Of a DNA stretch of 64,000 nt, positions 27,649-36,127 are shown piece after piece. Every line of letters begins with the position of its first letter. Positions within the stretch are counted from its first letter, which is position 1. The notes under the pieces were generated by a model. It had not been told where the DNA came from, searched no databases, and saw only the letters and a list, made by a program, of their open reading frames with translations. This DNA is from Stutzerimonas stutzeri SDM-LAC (GTDB taxonomy: Bacteria; Pseudomonadota; Gammaproteobacteria; Pseudomonadales; Pseudomonadaceae): the NCBI RefSeq assembly GCF_000235745.1, contig NZ_AGSX01000070.1:1-64000 (forward strand). The letters run 5' to 3'. A program made the translations under genes and the position numbers.

Positions 27649-28388
27649 TGGATGTACTCAGCCTGATTGGGCTGGTGCTCGCGTTCGTCGCCATTGTCGG
27701 GGGTAATTTCCTCGAAGGCGGGCATGTTTCGGCGCTGCTCAACGGGCCGGCCGCGCTTATCGTTCTCGGCGGCACACTCGGGGCGGTGTTGTTGCAGACG
27801 CCGATGGCGGTTTTCATGCGGGCGATGTCGGTGATGGGCTGGATATTCTTTCCGCCGCGTATCGATATGGTTCGCGGAATCAGCCTGGTCACGGGCTGGA
27901 GTGCCACGGCGCGCAAGGAAGGGTTGCTTGGGCTTGAGCCTATCGCCGAAACGGAGCCTGACCCTTACGCACGCAAAGGCTTGCAGCTGCTGGTCGATGG
28001 GGCTGAGCCGGAAGTGATTCGCAGCATTCTCGAGGTTGACCTGTACACGCAGGAAACTCGCGATCTACGGGCGGCGAAAGTATTCGAGAGCATGGGGGGC
28101 TACTCGCCCACGGTCGGCATCATCGGTGCGGTGATGGGGCTGATTCATGTCATGGGTAATCTGGCCGATCCCAGTCAGCTGGGTAGCGGCATTGCGGTTG
28201 CATTCGTTGCCACCATCTACGGCGTGGCCTTCGCCAACCTGCTGGTGTTGCCGATGGGCAACAAGCTCAAAAGCGTGGTGCAGAAGCAGACCGCTTACCG
28301 CGAAATGTTACTTGAAGGTGTTCTGTCGATTGCCGAGGGAGAGAATCCGCGTTCAATCGAAATGAAACTCCAGGGTTTCCTCGATTGA
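27648..28388 (+). CDS. motC: Flagellar stator protein MotC (MotA family)
   Basis: MotC (246 residues) is the MotA-like half of the second Pseudomonas stator, which is important for swarming. Four membrane helices are predicted, and GGYSPTVGIIGAVMGLIHVM plus GSGIAVAFVATIYGVAFANL are the typical pore-lining blocks. ATG 27648 overlaps the cheB stop by 1 nt; three codons more are open upstream. Its partner MotD follows after a 140-bp gap holding a small ORF. Confidence 0.95.
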   Translation: MDVLSLIGLVLAFVAIVGGNFLEGGHVSALLNGPAALIVLGGTLGAVLLQTPMAVFMRAMSVMGWIFFPPRIDMVRGISLVTGWSATARKEGLLGLEPIAETEPDPYARKGLQLLVDGAEPEVIRSILEVDLYTQETRDLRAAKVFESMGGYSPTVGIIGAVMGLIHVMGNLADPSQLGSGIAVAFVATIYGVAFANLLVLPMGNKLKSVVQKQTAYREMLLEGVLSIAEGENPRSIEMKLQGFLD

Positions 28389-28440
28389 TAACTCATCGGC
28401 AACGCTGCGCATGCTTCGCGCTGCGGATCTGGAAATGAAC

Positions 28441-28521
28441 ATGGCAAAGGCTTTATCCACGACGCTCTGCCTCAGTTCCGCTACGGTGAGCCTGCTCATC
28501 GCCGCTCTCGGTTGGAGTTGA
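28441..28521 (+). CDS. Possible 26-residue hydrophobic peptide between motC and motD
   Basis: ATG 28441 has GGAAA (28431-28435) 5 nt upstream, and an in-frame ATG at 28435 is an alternative. The peptide begins MAKALSTTLCLSS and continues ATVSLLIAALGWS; it has one Lys near the start followed by a hydrophobic run, like a tiny membrane peptide or a signal sequence. Its last codons contain the ribosome-binding site of motD. No family is recognised. Confidence 0.35.
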   Translation: MAKALSTTLCLSSATVSLLIAALGWS

Positions 28522-28528
28522 TCTGATC

Positions 28529-29356
28529 ATGGCGCGCCGCCGCTCCCACGAAGAACCGGAGAATCACGAGCGGTGGCTCGTGTCCTATGCCGACTTCATC
28601 ACGCTGCTGTTTGCGTTCTTCGTGGTGATGTACTCGATCTCCTCGCTCAACGAGGGCAAGTACAAGATCCTGTCCGATTCGTTGGTCGGCGTTTTTAATC
28701 AGGTCGACCGCGCGGTCAAGCCCATTCCCATCGGCGAAGAGCGGCCACGTACCACGCAGCCGGACGCATCCCAGATCGATGAGCCGCAATCATCGCAGCA
28801 GCCAATCGATCCGCTGCAGAGCATCATGCAGAGCATGCAGGCGGCTTTTGCCGATCTGATCGCCTCCAATCAGCTGACGGTTCGCGGCAATGAACTCTGG
28901 GTCGAAATCGAGCTGAACTCGAGTTTGCTGTTTCCCAGCGGCGAAGCATTGCCAAATGACCATGCGTTCGCCCTGTTGGAAAAGGTCGCCGGGATTCTGG
29001 CACCTTTCGATAATCCGATTCACGTTGAAGGCTTCACCGACAATCTACCTATCAATACGGCGAATTTTCCGACCAACTGGGAACTGTCGGCGGCGCGTGC
29101 TGGCAGTGTGGTCCGGATGTTGGCTGCGGACGGTGTCGACCCGGCACGCCTGGCGGCGGTGGGTTACGGCGAATTCCAGCCCATCGCGGATAATTCCACC
29201 GCCGAAGGCAGGGCACGTAATCGCCGTGTGATTCTGGTCATTTCACGCAATCTCGACGTCCGCCGCAGCGTCAGCGGTGTGGGAAGCGGGAATGCCCAGC
29301 CTGTGACGGAAGCCTCGCAAGCTGGCACACAACGTGCTGTTCCTTCTGATGGTTAG
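28529..29356 (+). CDS. motD: Flagellar stator protein MotD (MotB family)
   Basis: MotD (275 residues) anchors the MotC stator to peptidoglycan. A single N-terminal membrane helix carries the conserved proton-carrying Asp (SYADFITLLFAFFVVMYSIS). The OmpA-like peptidoglycan-binding domain is at about 135-250 (VEGFTDNLPI, NWELSAARAGSVVRML, RARNRRVIL). TTGGAG at 28513-28518 precedes the ATG. Confidence 0.95.
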   Translation: MARRRSHEEPENHERWLVSYADFITLLFAFFVVMYSISSLNEGKYKILSDSLVGVFNQVDRAVKPIPIGEERPRTTQPDASQIDEPQSSQQPIDPLQSIMQSMQAAFADLIASNQLTVRGNELWVEIELNSSLLFPSGEALPNDHAFALLEKVAGILAPFDNPIHVEGFTDNLPINTANFPTNWELSAARAGSVVRMLAADGVDPARLAAVGYGEFQPIADNSTAEGRARNRRVILVISRNLDVRRSVSGVGSGNAQPVTEASQAGTQRAVPSDG

Positions 29357-29446
29357 GTGCCCCTCGCGGCATCGTCAATTCTCCGTCGTTGGCTAACGCC
29401 GAGACGGCCGGTCCCGGTCTGGTTCGATCCGGATGGAAAGAGAGTT

Positions 29447-30235
29447 ATGAGAGTCTGGGCTGTAGCCAATCAAAAAGGCGGGGTGGGGAAAACCACTACG
29501 TCCATTGCACTTGCTGGTTTGCTGGCCGATTCCGGCAAGCGGGTCGTAGCGCTGGATCTCGATCCCCACGGCTCGATGACCAGCTATTTCGGGCATGATC
29601 CGGACAACCTCGATCACAGCGTTTTCGACTTGTTCCAGCATCAGGGTACCGTTCCCGAAGGTCTGCCCTGGCAATTGCTGCTGCCGACCAGCCATGAGCG
29701 CCTTTCCTTGCTGCCGTCGAGCACGGTACTGGCGACGCTGGAGCGCCAGTCTCCGGGCCAGAACGGCCTCGGCCTGGTCATTGCCAAGAGTCTTTCGCAG
29801 CTCTGGCAGGATTTCGATTACGCCATTATCGACAGCCCACCGCTGCTGGGCGTGCTGATGGTCAACGCGTTGGCCGCCAGTCAGCAGCTGATCATCCCGG
29901 TGCAGACGGAGTTCCTGGCCATGAAGGGCCTGGAGCGTATGGTCAGTACGCTGAGCATGATCAACCGATCGCGTCGGCAGGCCTTGCCTTACACCATCGT
30001 GCCAACGATGTTCGATCGCCGCACCCAGGCTTCGATGAACACGCTCAAAGTCTTGCGCAAAGGCTATCAGGAGCACCTCTGGCAAGCCTTCATTCCGATT
30101 GATACACGTCTGCGTGACGCCAGCCGTGCCGGCCTCACGCCGTCCCAGTACGATTCTGGCAGTAGGGGCGTACTCGCCTACCGTGCACTGCTGAAAACAT
30201 TGTTGGCGGCGCAAGCCTCGCCAGAGGTGGCCTGA
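29447..30235 (+). CDS. parC: ParA-family ATPase of the chemotaxis cluster (ParC-like)
   Basis: A 262-residue ParA/Soj-type ATPase with the deviant Walker A motif KGGVGKTT at residues 10-17. Homologues in Vibrio and Pseudomonas chemotaxis clusters (ParC) place chemoreceptor arrays at the cell pole. ATG 29447 (MRVWAVANQKGG) has a purine-rich GGAAAGAGA just upstream; the frame is open back to 29357, but that stretch is not family-like. Position after motCD and before a CheW-like gene is the usual one. Confidence 0.88.
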   Translation: MRVWAVANQKGGVGKTTTSIALAGLLADSGKRVVALDLDPHGSMTSYFGHDPDNLDHSVFDLFQHQGTVPEGLPWQLLLPTSHERLSLLPSSTVLATLERQSPGQNGLGLVIAKSLSQLWQDFDYAIIDSPPLLGVLMVNALAASQQLIIPVQTEFLAMKGLERMVSTLSMINRSRRQALPYTIVPTMFDRRTQASMNTLKVLRKGYQEHLWQAFIPIDTRLRDASRAGLTPSQYDSGSRGVLAYRALLKTLLAAQASPEVA

Positions 30236-30325
30236 ATGACGACGTACGGCCGCGTTCGCCGTTCAAGTTCGCCATGGGTGCGGCCGATAGCCTATCCAGT
30301 GGGTTCGCACGAGTTGGTTTCATGA
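30236..30325 (+). CDS. Possible 29-residue mini-ORF between parC and parP
   Basis: ATG 30236 directly follows the parC stop, and the TGA at 30323-30325 overlaps the ATG of the next gene (ATGA). The encoded peptide starts MTTYGRVRRSSSPW and is Arg/Ser-rich without a recognised domain. The arrangement mirrors the mini-ORF between flhF and fleN. A candidate sigma-28 promoter lies inside it. Confidence 0.25.
   Translation: MTTYGRVRRSSSPWVRPIAYPVGSHELVS
30263..30290 (+). promoter_or_regulatory. Candidate sigma-28 (FliA) promoter for parP-cheW
   Basis: TCAAGTT (30263-30269) and GCCGATAG (30283-30290) resemble both halves of a Pseudomonas FliA promoter; TCAA and GCCGATAG are 16 bases apart, one more than the usual 15. 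Transcription would begin near 30297, before the ATG at 30322 but after the ATG at 30274. Confidence 0.5.
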
Positions 30326-31146
30326 GTCGTACCGTTCTTAAAGAAAGCCGATCGCAACAGACGCTGCAGTCGTATCTCGATGCGCTTCTGCAGGATGCCG
30401 TCATGGAATTGGCCGAATCGGTCAGCCCGGACGAGTTTCAGGCGGCCGTGTTCGAGGAGCAGCAGCGCGATACACAGCGGGTCGTGGCGCTACGTCCGGT
30501 TGCTCCGCCTGAACCCGAAGCCATTGCCGTTCCGGTAGTTGCCGAGGCGCAGGCGTTGCTCGAATTGCCCCCCGAATCACCGGTGGATGCACCGCCTGCG
30601 CCGGTCGAGCCGATTGCCGTTTTTGACTTGCAGGCGCAGGCGCCGAACGGCCCGCCAGCGATGCCGAACAGCCAGCCGGAGTGGGGCGAGGAACCGTTCG
30701 AGTGCTTGTTGTTCGATGTGGCCGGGCTGACGCTGGCGGTGCCGCTGGTCAGTCTCGGTTCGATCTATCCGCTTGCCGGGCAGGAACTCACGCCTCTTTT
30801 CGGCCAGCCTGCCTGGTTTCTCGGCATCTTGCCGAGCCAGGCTGGCAATCTGAAGGTTCTGGACACAGCACGCTGGGTCATGGCCGAGCGCTATCGCGAC
30901 GATTTCCGCGACGGACTTCAGTACGTGATTTCAGTGCAGGGTTATGAATGGGGGCTGGCGGTACATCAGGTCAGCCGCTCGATTCGTCTGGACCCCAAAG
31001 AAGTGAAGTGGCGCACGCAGCGCACGCAGCGGCCCTGGCTCGCCGGGACGGTGATTGACCACATGTGTGCGCTGGTGGACGTAACCGCGCTCGCCGAGCT
31101 GATCGCCAGCGGCGCGACCCGACATCTCAAGGGCGTCCCGTCGTAA
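30322..31146 (+). CDS. parP: CheW-domain protein of the chemotaxis cluster (ParP-like)
   Basis: The 274-residue protein has an N-terminal helical segment (SRTVLKESRSQQTLQSYLD), a Pro/Ala/Glu-rich linker (about 60-125) and a C-terminal CheW-like domain (about 130-270; FECLLFDVAGLTLAVPLVSLG). In Vibrio, ParP couples ParC to CheA arrays; the same gene order here supports this role. ATG 30322 is preferred over ATG 30274 because of the upstream mini-ORF overlap and the candidate FliA promoter. The gene symbol is by analogy. Confidence 0.75.
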   Translation: MSRTVLKESRSQQTLQSYLDALLQDAVMELAESVSPDEFQAAVFEEQQRDTQRVVALRPVAPPEPEAIAVPVVAEAQALLELPPESPVDAPPAPVEPIAVFDLQAQAPNGPPAMPNSQPEWGEEPFECLLFDVAGLTLAVPLVSLGSIYPLAGQELTPLFGQPAWFLGILPSQAGNLKVLDTARWVMAERYRDDFRDGLQYVISVQGYEWGLAVHQVSRSIRLDPKEVKWRTQRTQRPWLAGTVIDHMCALVDVTALAELIASGATRHLKGVPS

Positions 31147-31231
31147 TCAATTGAACAAACCGAGGGGCACGCAAGCGCCCCGAGTAACCGATAGAATCAA
31201 CCGCCAGTGCGGTACATGAAGAGGTGGGGCT

Positions 31232-31711
31232 ATGAAGATGACTTCCGCACAGGGTTCCGATGATCCGGTCCTGCAATGGGTAACCTTCCGTCTGGATAAC
31301 GAGACCTATGGCATCAACGTGATGCAGGTCCAGGAAGTGCTGCGCTACACCGAAATCGCCCCGGTGCCGGGTGCGCCCAGCTATGTGCTGGGCATCATCA
31401 ACCTGCGTGGCAACGTCGTTACAGTGATCGATACGCGTCAGCGCTTCGGTCTCGACACGGCGCCGGTATCGGACAACACCCGTATCGTTATCATCGAGGC
31501 TGATCGCCAGGTGGTCGGCATTCTCGTCGACAGCGTTGCCGAGGTGGTCTACCTGCGCCAGTCGGAGATCGAAACCGCACCGAACGTTGGTAACGATGAG
31601 TCGGCGAAATTCATCCAGGGCGTATGCAACAAGAACAATGAGCTGCTGATTCTGGTCGAACTGGACAAGATGATGAGCGAAGAAGAATGGGCGGAACTTG
31701 AGAGCATCTAA
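31232..31711 (+). CDS. cheW: Chemotaxis adaptor protein CheW
   Basis: CheW (159 residues) connects chemoreceptors to CheA. It is a single CheW domain with VTFRLDNETYGINVMQVQEVL, GIINLRGNVVTVIDTRQRFG and GILVDSVAEV. A GAAGAGGTGGGG stretch before ATG 31232 acts as ribosome-binding site; ATG 31238 is a possible alternative. Last of the core chemotaxis genes in this cluster. Confidence 0.96.
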   Translation: MKMTSAQGSDDPVLQWVTFRLDNETYGINVMQVQEVLRYTEIAPVPGAPSYVLGIINLRGNVVTVIDTRQRFGLDTAPVSDNTRIVIIEADRQVVGILVDSVAEVVYLRQSEIETAPNVGNDESAKFIQGVCNKNNELLILVELDKMMSEEEWAELESI

Positions 31712-31714
31712 AGC

Positions 31715-32128
31715 ATGATTGCGTCGCTGGTAGCGGCGGTCGTTGCGCTTGCCTTATGCTGCCTGGCATTGCTCGGTTGCTGCATCTGGCTGTTTCGCCG
31801 CCAGCGCCAGCAGGCTGAAGCGCAAGCGCACGAAGACGCTATCCGTGACAAGCGCATCAAGGCGCTCGGCGCGCGGCTGGATAATTACCTCGAAAGCAAC
31901 GTTCGGATGGGCAAGGATCTGCACGAGCTGTCGCGCATCGTTGCCCCGTTGCCCGAAAAGCTGGGTCAGCTCGAACAGCGTGATCCCAATAATTTCTCTT
32001 TTTCCCAGGCGGCCAAGCTGGTCGGTATGGGCGCCAGCGTCGATGATCTGACGCAGTCCTGCGGGTTGTCCCAATCTGAAGCCGAATTGATGCGCAAGTT
32101 GCATCAGTCCCGCCGCGAGCCCGATTAG
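31715..32128 (+). CDS. DUF2802 family membrane-anchored protein
   Basis: A 137-residue protein with one N-terminal membrane helix (about 4-27), a coiled-coil-like charged region (30-85), and a C-terminal helical domain with FSFSQAAKLVGMGASVDDL and CGLSQSEAELMRKLH. It matches the DUF2802 proteins found immediately after cheW in Pseudomonas flagellar clusters. The function is not known to me; the C-terminal part resembles a small helix-turn-helix-like unit. It starts 3 nt after cheW. Confidence 0.75.
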   Translation: MIASLVAAVVALALCCLALLGCCIWLFRRQRQQAEAQAHEDAIRDKRIKALGARLDNYLESNVRMGKDLHELSRIVAPLPEKLGQLEQRDPNNFSFSQAAKLVGMGASVDDLTQSCGLSQSEAELMRKLHQSRREPD

Positions 32129-32277
32129 CGCCGAGAACTTCAGCGTCGCAGCGCGGCTGCCAATACGTCGGCCCGCCGACCGTGGCAGTGAACGATATGA
32201 CTATTGCTTCCTCCAACTTGGACAAGGTGTCGCCATGTCTGGTGCCGACCTGTGCCTTCAAGGGCGAGGAGGATGTG

Positions 32278-32718
32278 ATGCTGCGCATTCTGATGCTGTG
32301 CCTGCTGACGAGCCCCGCGTGGGTTTTTGCAGCGGAAGCGCCGGCGGAGGTCGATGGTGCGATGACCATCAATGTTTATCAGGCTCGGCAGCTTCATGCG
32401 CTGGGTGCGGTGTTCATAGACGTGCGCCCCAGGCGCGAATGGAGCTGGGGGCACGTTGAGGGTGCGGTGCACATGAGTCTGGCGCGTGAATTCGTTGGGC
32501 TGTCACGCTCCGAATGGCCAAGAAGCGTGCCGCTGGTCGTTTATTGCGATAGCGAAGTCTGTCCGGTCAGTGCTGAGGCGGTTCGCCTTGCCGTCGAATG
32601 GGGCTACCAGCAGGTTTTTTATTTCCGTGAAGGCTATTTCGCCTGGATGTTGGCTGATTTTCCGCAGGAAAAAGACCAGATCGACGGCCTCGCGACGCTC
32701 AATGCTCAGGCCCATTGA
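32278..32718 (+). CDS. Secreted rhodanese-like protein
   Basis: A 146-residue rhodanese domain with a signal peptide (MLRILMLCLLTSPAWVFA). The active-site loop is CDSEVCPVS, with the first Cys (VVYCDSE) in the catalytic position; FIDVRPRREWSWGHVEGAVHM is the typical N-terminal block. The start is set by GAGGAGG at 32266-32272, 5 nt before ATG 32278. Its end overlaps the convergent FlhB-like gene by 20 bases. A periplasmic sulfurtransferase or redox role is inferred. Confidence 0.8.
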   Translation: MLRILMLCLLTSPAWVFAAEAPAEVDGAMTINVYQARQLHALGAVFIDVRPRREWSWGHVEGAVHMSLAREFVGLSRSEWPRSVPLVVYCDSEVCPVSAEAVRLAVEWGYQQVFYFREGYFAWMLADFPQEKDQIDGLATLNAQAH

Positions 32719-33022
32719 GTCGCGGAATCGCCGATGTTTCTTTGTCACGGCCAAAGCCCGCTGGGCATTTACCTTTCAAGTACCAGGCAAAGGCGATGAT
32801 TTCGGCAATGGTGCGGTAAAGCGCTTCCGGAATCGCATCGCCCAGCTCCAGGCGCGCCAGCAATTTCACCAGTTCGGCATTCTCGTAGATCGGCACATCG
32901 TGTTCGCGGGCTATTGCCAGTATCGCTTCGGCCAGTTCGTCGTCGCCTTTCGCTGACAGGGTCGGTGCGGTGGCGCCGTCATAAGTAAGTGCAATGGCTT
33001 GGCGCGGTGTCTGGGCAGTCAT
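32699..33022 (-). CDS. FlhB C-terminal-domain-like protein
   Basis: This 107-residue protein resembles the cytoplasmic part of FlhB/YscU proteins without the membrane helices: AIALTYDGATAPTLSAKGDDELAE, then VPIYENAELVKLLARLELGDAIPEALYRTIAEIIAFAW. The NPTH cleavage motif is absent; the equivalent of the post-cleavage fragment is kept. Such FhlB-like proteins have been shown in other bacteria to replace the C-terminal part of FlhB. Its ATG overlaps the stop of the FliK-like gene by 4 nt, indicating a coupled pair. Confidence 0.82.
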   Translation of the reverse strand: MTAQTPRQAIALTYDGATAPTLSAKGDDELAEAILAIAREHDVPIYENAELVKLLARLELGDAIPEALYRTIAEIIAFAWYLKGKCPAGFGRDKETSAIPRLNGPEH

Positions 33023-34542
33023 GCGGTTTCATCTACGAAGCGTTGATCCAGCGAAGTGCGTGGTCCTTGTGGCGGCGTTCCCTGCCGGCAGGCCAGCTCA
33101 CCGACATTCAGCCCGGCCGTGATCAGCCGCTGACGGAGATGCCCGAGCTCCGCCGAGATCAGCTCGGCAGTGCCGCTGTGTTCGGCCCAGATCTGGCTCG
33201 AAAGACTGCCCTGTAGCAACTGTGCCTGAATTTGCAACGGGCCGAGGGGGGCGACGTCGAACGCGAGCTCTACCTTCCACAACGTTTCCGGTTTTTCCTT
33301 GCGGTTTTGCTGAGGCTCGTCTTCGCGTTGAAATTTCACTTGCAACGGAACGATATCGCGCTGGTCGCGCATCGGCACCTCGAGCTGCCAGGTTGTAACC
33401 TGGGTGCCGTCCGGGCTGGTCTGGGTCTGAGCCAGACTAGACAGTTGATGTGTCTGTAGCCGCGATACGGCCGCCGCGGCTAGCTTGAGCAACAGTTCGA
33501 GATCGGCTTCTTCATCGGCGCTCGGCAATAACCGGTTCGATAACGGGAAGTTTTGCGCCAACTGGCGCGAATTGGGCTGGCCAAGCGCTCCGAGCGCATT
33601 GCGGGCAAAGGCCGGCAGCGCCTGGCCGAGGCCTGCGCTTGCTTGCGCCGCGCCTAGCGGTCCTCCACCCGGTAGGCCCGGTAGTTGCGCAATCAGGCGG
33701 AGCAGTGTGGCCTTCATGTCGGTCGGTAGATCGCTTGCTTCGCCGCGCAGGAGATTGCCTTCTAGAAAGACCCCACTGCGCGCCAGCGCCTGCGCCAAGG
33801 CCTTGGCATCGCCAAGTTGTTGCATGCTCGGCACCAGCCCGAGCAGTCGCTCGGCTGCCCCGCGTAAGGGGTCCGGCAATGCCGAGCTGGATGTGAGCGC
33901 ACTGAGCAGCCCTTCGATCGAGCCTTGGCGGCTGTGCTGTGCGGTCAGTTGTTGACCAAGCATCAATTGATCGAGGCGACCGCTTAGTGGCAAGAAGGCC
34001 AGTGACTGGTCGCCCTGAACGCGCGCGGTAATCAGGCTGCCCGGAGCGAGCGGCATGGCGGATTCGACATTGAGCTTCTGTCCGGCGAGCGGCGAATTGA
34101 GCAGGGTGATTGCGACCTTGAACAGAGTCTTGCCGTCCTGCTGGGTCTGCTGGCTGGCCGTCACCTTGCCTTGCACCACGCTGCCCGTAGGCAGCTGCGA
34201 AAGGTCAATGCTGCTCTGCGGCTGGCGGTTGTTGGGCTGCAGTGTGGCTATCAGGCGTGAATCGGATACGGCAGTGATGAACAGGGCGGTCCCGGGCGTG
34301 GCTGCTTTTGAACTCGCGGTGTCGACCGTTGCCTGTCGTCCATTGGTCAGGGTCAGGCGTAGCGTCAACTGAAAGCCTTGCAGGGCCTCCTTGATATTGA
34401 TGACTTCCGCCTCGGCACTCTCGCCAGCGGCAAGCAATCCCTGCATCGGCTGCAGCAATTTCAACGCCAGCTCAGCCGACGCCACTGCCGGCCGAGAGGG
34501 GCCGGTCGCGGGAATTGCCTGGGTGCTTTTGATCTCGGTCAT
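33019..34542 (-). CDS. FliK-like flagellar hook-length control family protein
   Basis: A 507-residue protein with a Gln/Ala/Leu-rich sequence and a C-terminal region similar in style to the FliK/Flg_hook domain (LWKVELAFDVAPLGPLQIQAQL, ISAELGHLRQRLITAGLNVGEL). It is longer and distinct from the main FliK at 10010-11251. It is directly coupled to an FlhB C-terminal-like gene, the same functional pairing as FliK with FlhB. Role in hook control or export switching is inferred. Confidence 0.72.
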   Translation of the reverse strand: MTEIKSTQAIPATGPSRPAVASAELALKLLQPMQGLLAAGESAEAEVINIKEALQGFQLTLRLTLTNGRQATVDTASSKAATPGTALFITAVSDSRLIATLQPNNRQPQSSIDLSQLPTGSVVQGKVTASQQTQQDGKTLFKVAITLLNSPLAGQKLNVESAMPLAPGSLITARVQGDQSLAFLPLSGRLDQLMLGQQLTAQHSRQGSIEGLLSALTSSSALPDPLRGAAERLLGLVPSMQQLGDAKALAQALARSGVFLEGNLLRGEASDLPTDMKATLLRLIAQLPGLPGGGPLGAAQASAGLGQALPAFARNALGALGQPNSRQLAQNFPLSNRLLPSADEEADLELLLKLAAAAVSRLQTHQLSSLAQTQTSPDGTQVTTWQLEVPMRDQRDIVPLQVKFQREDEPQQNRKEKPETLWKVELAFDVAPLGPLQIQAQLLQGSLSSQIWAEHSGTAELISAELGHLRQRLITAGLNVGELACRQGTPPQGPRTSLDQRFVDETA

Positions 34543-34581
34543 CTTACTTAAATGCTCTTACAACCTTTCTACATTGTGGTC

Positions 34582-34609
34582 TTTGGCGCCCGGGTTCGGC
34601 ATGTATAAT
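34582..34609 (+). promoter_or_regulatory. Sigma-70 type promoter of the ccm operon
   Basis: A perfect -10 box TATAAT at 34604-34609 is preceded at 16 bp by TTTGGC, a partial -35 box (34582-34587). It lies 60 bases before ccmA in the divergent gap with the FliK-like gene. Confidence 0.65.
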
Positions 34610-34668
34610 TCCGCCGCCCGCCCGAGCATGTAGCGGCCGGGCTCCTTTCATCTTGAGGTAGCCCTAGC

Positions 34669-35304
34669 GTGTCCAGCCCCTTTCTAGAAACTGTGGCGCT
34701 TTCCTGCGAGCGAGACTGGCGCCTGCTCTTCGAGAGGTTAGACCTGCAGATCGTCAAAGGTGAAATGTTGCAGATCGCCGGCCCCAACGGCAGCGGCAAG
34801 ACAAGCCTGCTGCGTTTGCTGTCCGGGTTGATGCAGCCGACCTCCGGGGAGGTATTGCTGAAGGGTGAAACGCTGGAAAGCCAGCGCGGCGAACTGGCCC
34901 GTAACCTGCTGTGGATCGGTCATGCTGCAGGCATCAAAGGGTTGCTGAGCGCTGAAGAAAACCTCGCCTGGCTGTGCGCATTGCATCAGCCAGCGTCGCG
35001 TGACGCTATCTGGCAGGCGCTTGATGCCGTTGGGTTGCGCGGTTTCGAGGATGTACCCTGTCATACACTCTCCGCCGGCCAGCAGCGCCGGGTTGGGCTA
35101 GCCCGGCTATATCTGTCGCCGCCGCCCCTGTGGATTCTCGATGAGCCTTTCACGGCGCTCGACAAAGGCGGCGTGGCGCAGCTAGAGCGGCATCTGGCCA
35201 CTCACTGCGAGCAAGGCGGTATGGTTGTGCTGACCACCCATCATTCGCTCGTTGAAATGCCGGCGGGCTTCCGCCAAATCGATCTGGGGCAGCGAGCCGC
35301 ATGA
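34669..35304 (+). CDS. ccmA: Heme exporter ATP-binding protein CcmA
   Basis: CcmA (211 residues) is the ABC ATPase of the CcmABCD complex, which releases heme-loaded CcmE. Walker A is GPNGSGKTS, the signature is [14 protein letters not shown], and Walker B is LWILDEP. The GTG start at 34669 has GAGG at 34654-34657. First gene of ccmABCDEFGHI; its end overlaps ccmB (ATGA). Confidence 0.96.
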   Translation: MSSPFLETVALSCERDWRLLFERLDLQIVKGEMLQIAGPNGSGKTSLLRLLSGLMQPTSGEVLLKGETLESQRGELARNLLWIGHAAGIKGLLSAEENLAWLCALHQPASRDAIWQALDAVGLRGFEDVPCHTLSAGQQRRVGLARLYLSPPPLWILDEPFTALDKGGVAQLERHLATHCEQGGMVVLTTHHSLVEMPAGFRQIDLGQRAA

Positions 35305-35972
35305 GCAACGTCTTTACCCTGTTGCTGGCTCGCGAAAGCCGACTGTTGTTCCGGCGGCCTGCGGAGCTGGCCAACCCATTGGTCTTCTTCGCCATTGTCA
35401 TCGCATTGTTTCCCCTGGCGGTCGGCCCCGAGACTCAGCTGTTGCAGACCATTTCACCGGGGCTTATCTGGGTCGCCGCGTTGTTGGCCGTGCTGCTTTC
35501 GCTGGATGGGTTGTTCCGCAGTGATTTCGAGGATGGCTCGCTCGAGCAGTGGGTCGTTTCGCCGCACCCCTTGGCGCTTCTGGTGCTCGCCAAGGTGCTG
35601 GCACACTGGATGTTCTCTGGCCTGGCGCTGGTGCTGCTGGCGCCGTTGCTGGGCCTTATGCTGGGTATGCCGTTCAGCGCGTTGCCGGTGTTGCTGATGT
35701 CGCTGCTGCTGGGTACGCCGGTCCTGAGCCTGCTGGGCGCGGTCGGAGCGGCTTTGACCGTTGGGCTTAAGCGAGGCGGGCTGTTGTTGGCGCTGCTAAT
35801 TCTCCCCCTGTACATACCCGTGCTTATCCTTGGCAGTGGAGCATTGCAGGCAGCGCTGCAGGGGCTGCCTGCGCTCGGTTATCTATTATGGCTTTCCAGC
35901 CTGACTGCCCTGGCAGTTACTCTGACACCCTTTGCAATAGCGGCCGGCCTGAGAATCAGCGTCGGCGAATGA
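35301..35972 (+). CDS. ccmB: Heme exporter membrane protein CcmB
   Basis: CcmB (223 residues) is the six-helix membrane partner of CcmA. The N-terminus [22 protein letters not shown]... and the helical blocks after residue 20 are typical. A 4-nt overlap couples it to ccmA. A 155-bp gap with no visible gene separates it from ccmC. Confidence 0.95.
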   Translation: MSNVFTLLLARESRLLFRRPAELANPLVFFAIVIALFPLAVGPETQLLQTISPGLIWVAALLAVLLSLDGLFRSDFEDGSLEQWVVSPHPLALLVLAKVLAHWMFSGLALVLLAPLLGLMLGMPFSALPVLLMSLLLGTPVLSLLGAVGAALTVGLKRGGLLLALLILPLYIPVLILGSGALQAALQGLPALGYLLWLSSLTALAVTLTPFAIAAGLRISVGE

Positions 35973-36127
35973 CGGATTGGCAGAATGTTTCTATCCAGTA
36001 GCGGAACGCGGTTGGCCGAGGCGAGACGAGCGGTTATCGCAACGATGGGTTCCATGATCTCGAACAAGCGCCGGTTGCCCGGTTTCGGCGCAGTATCGGC
36101 ATACATAGCGGGCGTGAGGCAGGCTCT

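Noticed and set aside
31164..31181. GGGGC/GCCCC hairpin between the ParP-like gene and cheW as a terminator
   Set aside because: The stem is only 5 bp and there is no T tract.
31187..31194. ACCGATAG upstream of cheW as a FliA -10 element
   Set aside because: No matching TAAA-like element at the required distance upstream.
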